This document shows, in pieces, positions 53,634 through 64,000 of a DNA stretch of 64,000 nt. The DNA comes from Pseudomonas sp. LS.1a (GTDB taxonomy: Bacteria; Pseudomonadota; Gammaproteobacteria; Pseudomonadales; Pseudomonadaceae): positions 1,528,001 through 1,592,000 of the forward strand of contig NZ_CP092827.1 of the NCBI RefSeq assembly GCF_022533585.1. The letters run 5' to 3'. The notes beneath the pieces were generated by a model that was not told the DNA's origin, made no database searches, and was given only the letters and a program-made list of their open reading frames with translations. Position 1 is the stretch's first letter. Every line of letters starts with the position of its first letter. A program made the translations under genes and the position numbers.

Positions 53634-54161
53634 ATGTTGAATGACCCGATTCCACCTCACGTTGACCCGCGCAAATTAGCCGATCGTGGCGTAACCATTA
53701 ACGGTTCGCTGCAACTCGCTGATTTGGAAAGACTCTGCGACCCGCTTTCCGACAATGTCGGTACGGTGCAGGCGAAGTTCGATTTTGAACGAGATGAACA
53801 GCACGTGGTGGTTATCCACAGCGAGCTGGACGTCGAAGTCAAGATGGTTTGCCAGCGTTGTCTTGAGCTGGTCACCCTGCCGATCCACAGCGAATGTACG
53901 TACGCCGTGGTGAAGGAGGGTGCGAATACCCAGTCGTTGCCGAAAGGCTATGACGTGCTGGAACTGGGCGAAGATCCTTTGGATCTGCAGGCATTGGTCG
54001 AGGAAGAGCTTTTGCTTGCCTTGCCAATCGTGCCTGCTCACCATCCGGAAGAATGCCAGCAGCCGGCGGGCGCAGACGAGCCCGAATCGAGCAAGGACGA
54101 GGTATCGCGGTCCAACCCGTTCAGTGTTTTGGCGCAGTTAAAGCGTGACCCAAACGTTTAG
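53634..54161 (+). CDS. yceD: YceD/DUF177 protein, 23S rRNA accumulation factor
   Basis: A 175-residue protein of the DUF177 family with the Cys pair VCQRCLEL (about residues 65-72) and an acidic C-terminal half ending in NPFSVLAQLKRDP. E. coli YceD is linked to accumulation of 23S rRNA. No ribosome-binding site precedes the ATG, consistent with a leaderless message from the promoter directly upstream. Thirteen bases separate it from rpmF. Confidence 0.9.
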   Translation: MLNDPIPPHVDPRKLADRGVTINGSLQLADLERLCDPLSDNVGTVQAKFDFERDEQHVVVIHSELDVEVKMVCQRCLELVTLPIHSECTYAVVKEGANTQSLPKGYDVLELGEDPLDLQALVEEELLLALPIVPAHHPEECQQPAGADEPESSKDEVSRSNPFSVLAQLKRDPNV

Positions 54162-54174
54162 GAGTTAATCAATT

Positions 54175-54357
54175 ATGGCTGTTCAGCAGAACAAAAAATC
54201 CCGCTCTGCCCGTGACATGCGCCGTTCGCACGACGCCCTGTCGGAAAACGCGCTGTCGGTAGAGAAAACCACCGGTGAAGTTCACCTGCGTCACCACGTT
54301 TCGCCAGAAGGCGTATACCGTGGTCGCAAAGTGGTCGACAAGGGCGCTGACGAGTAA
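54175..54357 (+). CDS. rpmF: 50S ribosomal protein L32
   Basis: A 60-residue protein [20 protein letters not shown]..., with the family [15 protein letters not shown] end. It lacks the zinc cysteines of some L32 forms, as other Pseudomonas L32 do. AGGAG stands upstream. Linkage to plsX is conserved. Confidence 0.97.
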   Translation: MAVQQNKKSRSARDMRRSHDALSENALSVEKTTGEVHLRHHVSPEGVYRGRKVVDKGADE

Positions 54358-54360
54358 TCC

Positions 54361-55371
54361 TTGTCCGCTCAGATCATCGCGATCGACGCAATGGGCGGGG
54401 ACTTCGGTCCCCGCAGCATTGTCCAGGCTAGCATTGCCTGCCTTTCGGCTACCCCCTCGCTGCACCTGACCCTCGTCGGTCAACCCTCCCTCCTAGAAGA
54501 TCTTGTCAGCGGCCTTGCGGCTGCGGATCGCGCGCGCCTGCAGATCGTGGCCGCAAGCGAGGTGGTCGGCATGGACGAACGGCCATCCCAGGCGCTGCGC
54601 GGCAAGCCGGACTCGTCGATGCGCATCGCCCTCGAACTGGTGCGCGACGGCAAGGCCCAGGCCTGCGTCAGTGCCGGCAACACCGGGGCGCTGATGGCGC
54701 TGTCGCGTTTCGTGCTCAAGACGCTGCCGGGTATCGACCGGCCGGCGATGGTGGCGGCGATCCCGACCCAGACCGGCTACTGCCAGTTGCTCGACCTGGG
54801 CGCCAATGTCGACTGCAGCGCTGAAAACCTCTACCAGTTCGCCGTGATGGGCTCGGTGGCCGCCCAGGCCCTGGGTGTGCAGCGGCCGCGCGTGGCGCTA
54901 TTGAACATCGGTACTGAAGACATCAAGGGCAACCAGCAGGTCAAGCTGGCGGCCAGCCTGTTGCAGAACGCCCGCGGGCTCAACTACATAGGCTTCGTCG
55001 AAGGTGACGGGTTGTATCGCGGCGAAGCCGATGTGGTGGTGTGCGACGGGTTCGTCGGCAACATCCTGCTCAAGTCCAGTGAAGGGCTGGCGACGATGAT
55101 CGGTGCGCGCATCGAGCAGTTGTTCAAGGGCGGCGTGTTGTCGCGGGCAGCCGGGGCCGTGGCCATGCCACTGCTCAAGCGCCTGCAGGCCGACCTGGCG
55201 CCGGCGCGGCACAATGGTGCGAGCTTCCTGGGGTTGCAGGGCATCGTCATCAAGAGCCATGGCTCGGCGGGGGTGCAGGGCTTCCAGAGTGCCATCCAGC
55301 GGGCGTTGATCGAGATCCAGGAAAACCTGCCGCAGCGCTTGCATGGGCGGCTGGAGGATTTGCTGTTGTAG
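54361..55371 (+). CDS. plsX: Phosphate acyltransferase PlsX
   Basis: A 336-residue protein starting with TTG at 54361 ([16 protein letters not shown]), three bases after the rpmF stop. Family motifs include [34 protein letters not shown] and [12 protein letters not shown]. It makes acyl-phosphate from acyl-ACP for phospholipid synthesis at the membrane surface. No other in-frame start keeps the conserved beginning, so the TTG start is well supported. Confidence 0.95.
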   Translation: MSAQIIAIDAMGGDFGPRSIVQASIACLSATPSLHLTLVGQPSLLEDLVSGLAAADRARLQIVAASEVVGMDERPSQALRGKPDSSMRIALELVRDGKAQACVSAGNTGALMALSRFVLKTLPGIDRPAMVAAIPTQTGYCQLLDLGANVDCSAENLYQFAVMGSVAAQALGVQRPRVALLNIGTEDIKGNQQVKLAASLLQNARGLNYIGFVEGDGLYRGEADVVVCDGFVGNILLKSSEGLATMIGARIEQLFKGGVLSRAAGAVAMPLLKRLQADLAPARHNGASFLGLQGIVIKSHGSAGVQGFQSAIQRALIEIQENLPQRLHGRLEDLLL

Positions 55372-55373
55372 CC

Positions 55374-55476
55374 TGTGCCGACACCTTCGCGGGTAAACCC
55401 GCTCCCACAGGTGCCCCACGACCTTCAGGCCTGGGGTAACCCTGTGGGAGCGGGTTCACCCGCGAAAGGGCCGTCA
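55374..55476. repeat. Inverted pair of REP units between plsX and fabD
   Basis: Facing copies at about 55380-55411 and 55441-55473, with CTTCGCGGGTAAACCCGCTC and GAGCGGGTTCACCCGCGAA. The inter-unit space is partly palindromic (CCCCACGACCTTCAGG / CCTGGGG). The plsX-to-fabD gap is 253 bases; the remaining part up to 55624 shows no gene. Confidence 0.88.
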
Positions 55477-55624
55477 CTGAAGGAACAAAGACCTTAGGCA
55501 TATCGCTGATGAAGTGCTTAAATGTGACCGCTTGGTCTGCGTATCCATCCAAGCTTTCAGATTCCGCGCCTGGCCCAGGGCCTGGCGCACCCTATCCGAC
55601 GACAAGATCATAAGGGCTTGTTCA

Positions 55625-56563
55625 ATGTCTGCATCTCTCGCATTCGTCTTTCCCGGTCAAGGTTCCCAGTCGCTGGGCATGCTCGCCGAGCTCGGCGCCG
55701 AGAAGCCAGTGATCATCGAAACCTTCAAGGAAGCGTCCGAGGCACTCGGTTACGACCTGTGGAAGCTGGTCCAGGAAGGCCCGGAAGAGCAACTCAACCA
55801 GACCGACAAGACCCAGCCGGCCATCCTCACCGCGTCCATCGCGCTGTGGCGCCTGTGGCTGGAAGAAGGCGGTGCCAGGCCGGCCTTCGTCTCTGGTCAC
55901 AGCCTGGGTGAATACAGCGCCCTGGTTGCCGCTGGCAGCCTGAGCCTGAAGGATGCCGTGCGCCTGGTCGAGCGCCGTGGTCAGCTGATGCAGGAAGCCG
56001 TGCCGGCCGGCCATGGCGCCATGGCCGCCATTCTCGGCCTGGATGACGCCGTGGTCGTGGAAATCTGCGCCGAAGCGGCCGAGGACCAAGTGGTCAGCGC
56101 GGTCAACTTCAACTCGCCAGGCCAGGTGGTCATCGCCGGCAACAAGGCCGCCGTCGATCGCGCCATCGAGCTGTGCAAGGCCAAGGGTGCCAAGCGCGCC
56201 CTGCCGCTGGCGGTCAGCGTGCCGTCGCACTGCGCGCTGATGAAACCGGCTGCCGAGCGCTTTGCCGAGGCGGTCAACGCCATCGAATGGCAGGCTCCGC
56301 AAATTCCTGTGGTGCAGAACGTCACCGCTGCCGTTGCCGCTGATCTCGGCGCCCTCAAGCACGACCTGCTGGCACAGCTGTACCAGCCGGTGCGCTGGGT
56401 CGAATGCGTGCAGACCCTGGCCGCGAACGGTGCGGTCAACCTGGTCGAGTGCGGCCCGGGCAAGGTTCTGGCGGGCTTGAACAAGCGTTGCGCCGACGGC
56501 GTGACCACCTACAACCTCAATACCCCTGACGCCGTTGCCGCCACCCGCGCGGCACTGGCCTGA
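55625..56563 (+). CDS. fabD: Malonyl-CoA:ACP transacylase
   Basis: A 312-residue protein with FPGQGSQSLGM at the start, the nucleophile in GHSLGEYSAL (Ser93), the conserved Arg (VERRGQLMQEAVP) and His (SVPSHCALM). It loads malonate on ACP for chain extension. I took ATG 55625 because it gives the standard SLAFVFPGQGSQ beginning. It is 15 bases from fabG. Confidence 0.96.
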   Translation: MSASLAFVFPGQGSQSLGMLAELGAEKPVIIETFKEASEALGYDLWKLVQEGPEEQLNQTDKTQPAILTASIALWRLWLEEGGARPAFVSGHSLGEYSALVAAGSLSLKDAVRLVERRGQLMQEAVPAGHGAMAAILGLDDAVVVEICAEAAEDQVVSAVNFNSPGQVVIAGNKAAVDRAIELCKAKGAKRALPLAVSVPSHCALMKPAAERFAEAVNAIEWQAPQIPVVQNVTAAVAADLGALKHDLLAQLYQPVRWVECVQTLAANGAVNLVECGPGKVLAGLNKRCADGVTTYNLNTPDAVAATRAALA

Positions 56564-56578
56564 TTTGGAGAAGCTTGC

Positions 56579-57319
56579 ATGAGCCTGCAAGGTAAAGTTG
56601 CACTGGTCACCGGCGCCAGCCGTGGCATTGGCCAGGCCATCGCCCTCGAACTGGGTCGCCAGGGCGCGACCGTGATCGGCACCGCCACTTCGGCTTCCGG
56701 CGCCGAGCGCATTGCTGCCACCCTGAAAGAGCACGGCATCGCCGGTACTGGCATGGAACTGAACGTGACCAGCGCCGAATCGGTTGAGGCTGTACTGGCC
56801 GCCATCGGTGAGCAGTTCGGCGCACCGGCCATCCTGGTCAACAACGCCGGTATCACACGCGACAACCTCATGCTGCGCATGAAGGACGACGAGTGGTTCG
56901 ACGTGATCGATACCAATCTGAACAGCCTCTACCGTCTGTCCAAGGGTGTGCTGCGCGGCATGACCAAGGCGCGTTGGGGTCGTATCATCAGCATCGGCTC
57001 GGTCGTCGGTGCCATGGGCAACGCCGGCCAGGCCAACTACGCGGCCGCCAAGGCCGGCCTGGAAGGCTTCAGTCGCGCTCTGGCGCGTGAAGTGGGCTCG
57101 CGTGGCATCACCGTCAACTCGGTGACTCCGGGCTTCATCGACACCGACATGACCCGCGAGCTGCCAGAAGCGCAGCGCGAAGCCCTGCAGACCCAGATCC
57201 CGCTGGGCCGCCTGGGCCAGGCCGACGAAATTGCCAAGGTGGTTTCGTTCCTGGCATCCGACGGCGCAGCCTACGTTACCGGCGCCACCGTGCCGGTCAA
57301 CGGCGGGATGTACATGTAA
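56579..57319 (+). CDS. fabG: 3-oxoacyl-ACP reductase
   Basis: A 246-residue short-chain dehydrogenase with the NADPH motif TGASRGIG (11-18), NNAG (88-91) and the catalytic triad Ser141, Tyr154 and Lys158 at family spacing. It reduces 3-oxoacyl-ACP in each elongation cycle. GGAG precedes the ATG. Confidence 0.97.
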   Translation: MSLQGKVALVTGASRGIGQAIALELGRQGATVIGTATSASGAERIAATLKEHGIAGTGMELNVTSAESVEAVLAAIGEQFGAPAILVNNAGITRDNLMLRMKDDEWFDVIDTNLNSLYRLSKGVLRGMTKARWGRIISIGSVVGAMGNAGQANYAAAKAGLEGFSRALAREVGSRGITVNSVTPGFIDTDMTRELPEAQREALQTQIPLGRLGQADEIAKVVSFLASDGAAYVTGATVPVNGGMYM

Positions 57320-57443
57320 CACTGCAACTCAATGTGACGGATTTCGTAAAAAAAGAGTCATACTGCGAGCCTAAAATCCGTTATAAAGCTGCAACCAGAT
57401 TCCAGGCAGCGGGTGTGGTGACTGGTGTGAAAGTGCGTTTAGC

Positions 57444-57471
57444 TTGAAAAGCGAACGTCTTTCTATAAAAT
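57444..57471 (+). promoter_or_regulatory. Candidate acpP promoter
   Basis: TTGAAA (57444-57449), a 16-base spacer and TAAAAT (57466-57471) in the 203-base fabG-acpP gap. acpP is commonly transcribed from its own strong promoter as well as by read-through. The upstream part of this gap is AT-rich. Confidence 0.55.
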
Positions 57472-57522
57472 TAGCCACCGGCCAGCTGCCTGACATATGT
57501 CCATTAGGAGTGAAAACTAGGT

Positions 57523-57759
57523 ATGAGCACCATCGAAGAACGCGTCAAGAAAATCGTCGCCGAGCAACTGGGCGTCAAGGAAGAGGAAGTGACTCTCGAG
57601 AAGTCCTTCGTCGATGACCTGGGTGCCGATTCGCTTGACACCGTTGAGCTGGTGATGGCTCTGGAAGAGGAATTCGAGACCGAAATCCCTGACGAAGAAG
57701 CCGAGAAGATCACTACCGTTCAAGCTGCTGTAGACTACGTCAAAAGCCACCAGGCCTAA
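57523..57759 (+). CDS. acpP: Acyl carrier protein
   Basis: A 78-residue acidic protein with [12 protein letters not shown]; Ser37 carries phosphopantetheine. It starts [16 protein letters not shown]. Transcription ends at the terminator directly downstream. Confidence 0.98.
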   Translation: MSTIEERVKKIVAEQLGVKEEEVTLEKSFVDDLGADSLDTVELVMALEEEFETEIPDEEAEKITTVQAAVDYVKSHQA

Positions 57760-57786
57760 GACGCTGTAGTCGACGCTTCTTGTCGG

Positions 57787-57823
57787 GAAAAACCGCACTG
57801 CCTTTGCCGGCGTGCGGTTTTTT
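57787..57823 (+). terminator. Rho-independent terminator after acpP
   Basis: An 11-bp stem AAAAACCGCAC / GTGCGGTTTTT with a 13-base loop and a T-run. Confidence 0.9.
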
Positions 57824-57949
57824 CTTTGCGAGCGCCCTGTATTTTGCAGGTCGGCCTCGTTCACCGAGCACCTAGAGCTTGTTGCCATTTCATTCCATTG
57901 CTTGTAATGCAATGGCAAGAAACTCTGTGATTAGAAAAAGGAGAGTACT

Positions 57950-59194
57950 GTGTCGCGTAGACGCGTCGTGGTCACCGGTATGGGTATGCTGTCGCCACTG
58001 GGTACCGATGTACCGAGCACCTGGCAGGGCATTCTGGCTGGCCGCAGTGGCATCGGTCCGATCGAACACACGGACCTGTCTGCCTACTCCACCCGTTTTG
58101 GCGGCTCGGTGAAAGGCTTCGAGGTCGAGCAATACCTGTCGGCCAAAGAGGCCCGCAAACTCGATCTGTTCATCCAGTACGGCCTGGCGGCAGGGTTCCA
58201 GGCGGTGCGTAATGCCGGCCTGGAAGTCACCGACGCCAACCGCCAGCGTATTGGTGTGGCCATGGGCTCGGGTATCGGTGGCCTGACCAACATCGAAGAA
58301 ACCAGCCGCACCCTGCACGATTCGGGGCCGCGTCGTATTTCGCCGTTCTTCGTGCCAGGCTCGATCATCAACATGATCTCCGGCTTCCTGTCGATCCACC
58401 TGGGGTTGCAAGGGCCGAACTACGCCATTGCCACTGCCTGCACCACGGGCACCCATTGCATCGGCATGGCTGCGCGCAACATCGCTTACGGTGAAGCCGA
58501 CGTGATGATCGCCGGCGGCGCCGAAATGGCCGCCTGCGGCCTCGGCATGGGCGGTTTCGGTGCCTCGCGTGCACTGTCCACCCGCAACGACGAGCCAAGC
58601 CGGGCAAGCCGCCCATGGGACAAGGGCCGTGACGGCTTCGTGCTGTCCGACGGTGCCGGTGCCCTGGTGCTCGAAGAGCTGGAGCATGCCCAGGCACGCG
58701 GCGCGACCATCTATGCCGAGCTGGTCGGCTTTGGCATGAGCGGCGACGCCTACCACATGACTTCGCCACCCGACACCGGTGAAGGCGCTGCCCGCTGCAT
58801 GGCCAACGCCCTGCGCGATGCCGGCATCCAGCCGGAAGAGGTCAGCTACATCAACGCCCACGGCACCTCGACCCCGGCGGGCGACGTGGCCGAAGTGGCG
58901 GCGATCAAGCGCGTGTTCGGTGAGCATGCCTACAAGCTGGCGGTCAGCTCGACCAAGTCGATGACTGGCCACCTGCTGGGCGCCGCCGGTGCCGTGGAAG
59001 CGATCTTCAGCGTGCTGGCGATCAACAGCCAGATGGCTCCGCCCACCATCAACCTGGACGAGCCGGACGAAGGCTGCGACCTCGACTTCGTGCCGCACCA
59101 GGCGCGCAGCATGCCGATCGATGTGGTGCTGTCCAACTCGTTCGGCTTTGGCGGCACCAACGGTTCGCTGGTATTCCGCCGGTTCGCCGGTTGA
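57950..59194 (+). CDS. fabF: 3-oxoacyl-ACP synthase II
   Basis: A 414-residue protein starting with GTG 57950 ([17 protein letters not shown]), with AAGGAGA upstream. The catalytic Cys164 ([10 protein letters not shown]) and the His residues in [11 protein letters not shown] and [14 protein letters not shown] form the condensing triad. It elongates acyl-ACP and controls the cis-vaccenate level. The stop overlaps the pabC start. Confidence 0.97.
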   Translation: MSRRRVVVTGMGMLSPLGTDVPSTWQGILAGRSGIGPIEHTDLSAYSTRFGGSVKGFEVEQYLSAKEARKLDLFIQYGLAAGFQAVRNAGLEVTDANRQRIGVAMGSGIGGLTNIEETSRTLHDSGPRRISPFFVPGSIINMISGFLSIHLGLQGPNYAIATACTTGTHCIGMAARNIAYGEADVMIAGGAEMAACGLGMGGFGASRALSTRNDEPSRASRPWDKGRDGFVLSDGAGALVLEELEHAQARGATIYAELVGFGMSGDAYHMTSPPDTGEGAARCMANALRDAGIQPEEVSYINAHGTSTPAGDVAEVAAIKRVFGEHAYKLAVSSTKSMTGHLLGAAGAVEAIFSVLAINSQMAPPTINLDEPDEGCDLDFVPHQARSMPIDVVLSNSFGFGGTNGSLVFRRFAG

Positions 59195-60009
59195 TGCACA
59201 GCTGGATCGATGGCCAGCCGGCAGCTGCAGTCAACCTGCAGAACCGCGGCCTGGCCTACGGCGATGGCCTGTTCGAGACCATCGCCGTGCGCGGCGGCCG
59301 GCCCAGCCTGCTGGACGGCCATCTTGCACGCCTGGCGCTGGGTTGCCAGCGCCTGGCGATCAGCGCCGACCTGGCGCTGGTGCGCGACGAACTCCTGCGC
59401 TATGCCAGCCAGCTCGGTGATGGTGTGGCCAAACTCATCATTACCCGTGGCGACAGCCAGCGCGGTTACGCCCCGGTTGCCGGTGTCGCGCCGCGACGTA
59501 TCCTGCAGGGCAGCCCGTTGCCCAGCTATCCTGTCGAACATGCCGAACGCGGCGTGCGCTTGTTCCCGTGCCAGACCCGGCTTGGGGAACAACCGCTGCT
59601 GGCTGGCCTCAAACATCTCAACCGCCTGGAGCAGGTACTGGCCCGTGCCGAATGGCAGGACAGCGAACATGCCGAAGGCCTGATGCGTGACGGGCAGGGC
59701 AGGGTGATCGAAGGGGTGTACAGCAATCTGTTCCTGGTGCGCGATGGCGTACTGCTCACGGCCGATCTCAGCCGCTGTGGCGTCGCTGGCGTGATGCGGG
59801 CTGCGTTGCTGGAACAGGCAGCGCTGCAAGGCATCCCGGTGCAGGTCTGCGACTTGCCGTTCGACGCGCTGGAGCAGGCAGATGAAGTATTTGTTTGCAA
59901 TAGCGTCTACGGTGTCTGGCCTGTGCGTGGCGTTGCCGCGCTAAACTGGTCGCCGGGCCCGCTCACCCGTAAACTGCAGGCCGTTGCCCGTACGTTACTG
60001 GAAACCTGA
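59194..60009 (+). CDS. pabC: Aminodeoxychorismate lyase
   Basis: A 271-residue class IV PLP enzyme with GLAYGDGLFETI near the start and the PLP-binding Lys140 in LLAGLKHLNRLEQVLA; also EGVYSNLFLV. It makes p-aminobenzoate for folate. ATG 59194 overlaps the fabF stop by one base; a TTG one codon earlier is unlikely. Confidence 0.95.
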   Translation: MHSWIDGQPAAAVNLQNRGLAYGDGLFETIAVRGGRPSLLDGHLARLALGCQRLAISADLALVRDELLRYASQLGDGVAKLIITRGDSQRGYAPVAGVAPRRILQGSPLPSYPVEHAERGVRLFPCQTRLGEQPLLAGLKHLNRLEQVLARAEWQDSEHAEGLMRDGQGRVIEGVYSNLFLVRDGVLLTADLSRCGVAGVMRAALLEQAALQGIPVQVCDLPFDALEQADEVFVCNSVYGVWPVRGVAALNWSPGPLTRKLQAVARTLLET

Positions 60010-60013
60010 ATTC

Positions 60014-61210
60014 GTGAGACGTAAATTCCTGCTGCTGCTGGAAATGGGCTTGATCCTCGCCGGCCTGGCTGTGGGCTGGTCGGCCTGGAAGGTCAACTCG
60101 GTCCTGGAGCAGCCCCTGCACGTCACGCAGGAGCGCCTGCTCGACGTGCCCAATGGCACCACCCCCAACCGCATGTTCTATCGCATGCAGAACGAAGGGT
60201 TGCTCGACGACGCCGTCTGGTTGCGCCTGTACTGGCGCTTCAACATGGCCGGCACGCCCCTGCACACCGGCGAGTACCGCCTGACACCCGGCATGACCGT
60301 GGAGCAGCTGTTCGATGCCTGGCGTCGGGCTGATGTGGTGCAGTACAACCTGACCCTGGTCGAAGGCTGGACCTTCCGCCAGGTGCGCTCGGCTGTGGCC
60401 AAGCATGAAAAGATCAAGCACACCCTGGACGGCCTGTCCGACGCGGAAGTCATGGACAAGCTCGGCCATACCGGCGTGTTCCCCGAGGGGCGCTTCTTCC
60501 CGGACACCTACCGCTTCGTGCGCGGCATGAGCGATGTCGAGTTGCTGCAGCAGGCCTATATGCGCCTGGATGAAGTGCTGGCCAAGGAGTGGGCCGAGCG
60601 CACCACCGACCTGCCATACCGTGACCCGTACCAGGCGTTGATCATGGCCTCGCTGGTGGAGAAGGAAACCGGCATTCCCCAGGAGCGCGGGCAGATCGCC
60701 GGGGTTTTCGTACGGCGCCTGCGCCTGGGCATGATGCTGCAGACCGACCCGACGGTGATCTACGGCATGGGTGAGCGCTACAATGGCAAGATCACCCGCG
60801 CCGACCTGCGCGAGCCGACGCCGTACAACACCTACACCATCACCGGCCTGCCGCCGACCCCGATTGCCATGGTCGGCCGCGAGGCGATTCACGCGGCGCT
60901 CAACCCGTCCGATGGCACCAGCCTGTACTTCGTCGCCCGTGGCGATGGCAGCCATGTGTTTTCCGACGACCTCGACGACCACAACTCGGCGGTGCGCGAG
61001 TTCCAGCTCAAGCGCCGTGCGGACTACCGCTCCAGCCCTGCGCCGCAATCGCAGCCAGAGCCACAGCCGGGTGCCGGCGAGGCCGAACAGCCCGAGGCGC
61101 CTGAGGACGACTCTACTGCGCAGCCGGCACTCGATCAGCCGCCTGTGCAGGACGCCCCTGCCGGCGGCGCGCAAGCGGCCGAACGGCCGATGCCTGACGA
61201 ACAACATTAA
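60014..61210 (+). CDS. mltG: Endolytic murein transglycosylase
   Basis: A 398-residue protein with one membrane segment (residues 4-25), a LysM-like domain and the YceG catalytic domain. The catalytic Glu216 lies in MASLVEKETG, and NTYTITGLPPTPI follows. The last 55 residues are a Pro/Gln/Glu-rich tail. It cuts nascent glycan strands at the inner membrane. I took GTG 60014 (RRKFLLLLE) because it begins just before the membrane segment; the upstream frame runs into pabC. Confidence 0.93.
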   Translation: MRRKFLLLLEMGLILAGLAVGWSAWKVNSVLEQPLHVTQERLLDVPNGTTPNRMFYRMQNEGLLDDAVWLRLYWRFNMAGTPLHTGEYRLTPGMTVEQLFDAWRRADVVQYNLTLVEGWTFRQVRSAVAKHEKIKHTLDGLSDAEVMDKLGHTGVFPEGRFFPDTYRFVRGMSDVELLQQAYMRLDEVLAKEWAERTTDLPYRDPYQALIMASLVEKETGIPQERGQIAGVFVRRLRLGMMLQTDPTVIYGMGERYNGKITRADLREPTPYNTYTITGLPPTPIAMVGREAIHAALNPSDGTSLYFVARGDGSHVFSDDLDDHNSAVREFQLKRRADYRSSPAPQSQPEPQPGAGEAEQPEAPEDDSTAQPALDQPPVQDAPAGGAQAAERPMPDEQH

Positions 61211-62831
<1,621 letters not shown>

Positions 62832-62861
62832 TTTCCCATTTTTCATGTGTGTTGTTATCCC

Positions 62862-63644
62862 ATGCTCGTAGATTCCCATTGCCACCTCGACCGTCTTGAC
62901 CTGAGCGCCCATCAGGGCTCCCTTGATGCTGCCCTGCAGGCGGCGCGTGAGCGCGGGGTCGGGCATTTTCTGTGTATTGGCGTCAGTGCCGAGAATGCTG
63001 GCGCGGTGAAGGCGCTGAGCGAGCGGTACGCCGATGTCGATTGCTCGGTGGGCGTACACCCGCTGGACCTGGCGCCGGGCGAAACGCCGGCGCTGGAATG
63101 GCTGCTGCGCGAACTGGCTCACCCACATGTGGTGGCCATTGGTGAAACCGGGCTGGATTACCACTACGAGCCGGAGGCTGCAGAGCTGCAGCAGGCGTCG
63201 TTCCGCCTGCATCTGGAGGCCTCGCGACAGACCGGCAAGCCGGTGATCGTGCACACCCGTGCGGCGCGTGCCGATACCTTGGCGCTGCTGCGCGAGGCCA
63301 ACCTGCCGCAGGCTGGCGTGCTGCACTGCTTCACCGAAGACTGGGACATGGCCAAGGCGGCGCTTGACCTGGGGTATTACATTTCGTTGTCTGGCATCGT
63401 TACCTTCCGCAATGCCGATGCCCTGCGTGAAGTGGCGCGGCAGGTACCGGTAGATCGGTTGCTGGTGGAGACGGATTCGCCGTATCTGGCGCCGATTCCG
63501 CACCGGGGCAAGCCGAATTTGCCACAGTATGTGCGTGAGGTGGCGGAGTACGTCGCTTCGTTGCGCGGGGCCAGTTATGAGCAGTTGGCTGAGCAGACAA
63601 CGGCGAATTTCAAGCGCTTGTTCCCGTTGGCGCGGGTGGGCTGA
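62862..63644 (+). CDS. tatD: TatD-family metal-dependent deoxyribonuclease
   Basis: A 260-residue TIM-barrel hydrolase with the metal-binding DSHCHLDRLD (His6, His8), GETGLDYHYEPE, VIVHTRAA, HCFTED and LVETDSPYLAP. It is a cytosolic 3'-5' DNase or D-aminoacyl hydrolase in related proteins. The gene follows holB at 30 bases, with no pilZ between. I took ATG 62862 (LVDSHCHL). Confidence 0.94.
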   Translation: MLVDSHCHLDRLDLSAHQGSLDAALQAARERGVGHFLCIGVSAENAGAVKALSERYADVDCSVGVHPLDLAPGETPALEWLLRELAHPHVVAIGETGLDYHYEPEAAELQQASFRLHLEASRQTGKPVIVHTRAARADTLALLREANLPQAGVLHCFTEDWDMAKAALDLGYYISLSGIVTFRNADALREVARQVPVDRLLVETDSPYLAPIPHRGKPNLPQYVREVAEYVASLRGASYEQLAEQTTANFKRLFPLARVG

Positions 63645-63698
63645 TTCGCAGGGTTGGTATTGCGTGAGGGCCACCAGGGGCTCGCCATAGCAGTTTTA

Positions 63699-63940
63699 GC
63701 GCCTGTGAGATCGAGCGCCGCCCGCGCGGCGCATCGCGAGCGAAGCTCGCTCCTACATTTTTTCGGGCCAATTATTCCTGTGGGATTTGCGCGCGAACGC
63801 CTTGGCGCATGGCTCGATATCGCGTCGTACAAACAAGGCGGTCGCGCGCGCTGGCACAGGCGATACTGGCCCGAAACAGATGTAGGAGCGAGCTTCGCTC
63901 GCGATGCGCCGCGCGGGCGGCGCTCGATTTCACAGGCGCT
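63699..63940. repeat. Large inverted pair of a second repeat class
   Basis: Two arms of about 60 bases (63699-63757 and 63880-63939) are inverted copies. Each has TCGCGAGCGAAGCTCGCTCC, TACA, a GCGCCGCCCGCGCGGCGC-type palindrome and CGCCTGTGA at the outer end. The 120 bases between them hold no convincing gene, and neither does the rest of the region from 63645 to 64000. The outer palindrome also occurs alone at 52894-52939. This class differs from the CTCCCACAGG REP units found elsewhere in the window. Confidence 0.85.
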
Positions 63941-64000
63941 GCAAAACTTGAGGCAGGCACCTGGTAGCCCGCCTGCAATCCTCCTCGAAACACCCAAAAA

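Noticed and set aside
63575..63997. Open frame of 140 codons on the minus strand at the right edge
   Set aside because: It is built from the large inverted repeat and the 3' end of tatD; no ribosome-binding site or domain is present.

Overview
The window is chromosomal DNA of a Pseudomonas, most likely of the P. putida group. The base composition is GC-rich. Several gaps carry the inverted pairs of REP units (core GCGGGTAAACCCGC or GCGGCTAAAGCCGC followed by TCCCACAG) that are typical of P. putida. From about 31 kb rightward the gene order is the conserved pseudomonad series fadE ... comEC-exbB-exbD-lpxK-kdsB-murB-rne-rluC-sppA-maf-yceD-rpmF-plsX-fabD-fabG-acpP-fabF-pabC-mltG-tmk-holB-tatD. 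The species assignment is inference from these features, not from a database search.

Layout. (1) 1-3.3 kb: the 5' part of a membrane signalling protein, a DUF815-type AAA ATPase overlapping a free-methionine-sulfoxide reductase, and a membrane-anchored protein of unknown function, separated by REP pairs. (2) 3.5-4.25 kb: a tRNA operon (Glu-Gly-Glu-Gly-Gly) with a clear sigma-70 promoter and a terminator. (3) 4.3-31.0 kb: a chaperone-usher pilus locus on the minus strand (pilin, chaperone, usher, tip adhesin) that is split between chaperone and usher by about 21.5 kb of accessory genes. (4) 31.1-36.6 kb: a small protein with a displaced start codon, fadE, a second accessory gene related to one in the island, and a glutathione transferase. 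(5) 36.7-41.3 kb: an ABC-2 exporter, a DUF2062 protein and comEC. (6) 41.4-46.0 kb: one tightly packed, overlapping run for energy transduction, lipid A, KDO and murein precursors. (7) 46.2-64 kb: rne with a long leader, rluC, housekeeping genes, the fatty-acid synthesis cluster, and the pabC-mltG-tmk-holB-tatD run.

The accessory island (8.16-29.66 kb) is the part worth most attention. On the minus strand an exported, cysteine-paired repeat protein overlaps by ATGA a full-length Rhs/YD-repeat protein with a 263-residue tip. On the plus strand, transcribed away from it, come a multi-Ig-like protein, a 998-residue protein, a second Rhs protein that stops exactly before the Rhs core, another multi-Ig-like protein, a pertactin-type autotransporter, and a third multi-Ig-like protein. 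The 998-residue protein has a close architectural relative (496 residues) beyond fadE, and two of the Ig-like proteins share a C-terminal domain. None of the Ig-like, 998/496 or Rhs proteins shows a signal peptide. My inference is a surface or toxin-delivery system built around Rhs cages; no piece has a function I can name from sequence alone.

The remaining genes are ordinary core genes. Noteworthy details there are two candidate leaderless transcripts (yceD and rluC), absence of pilZ between holB and tatD, and a dozen-copy REERAP repeat in RNase E.
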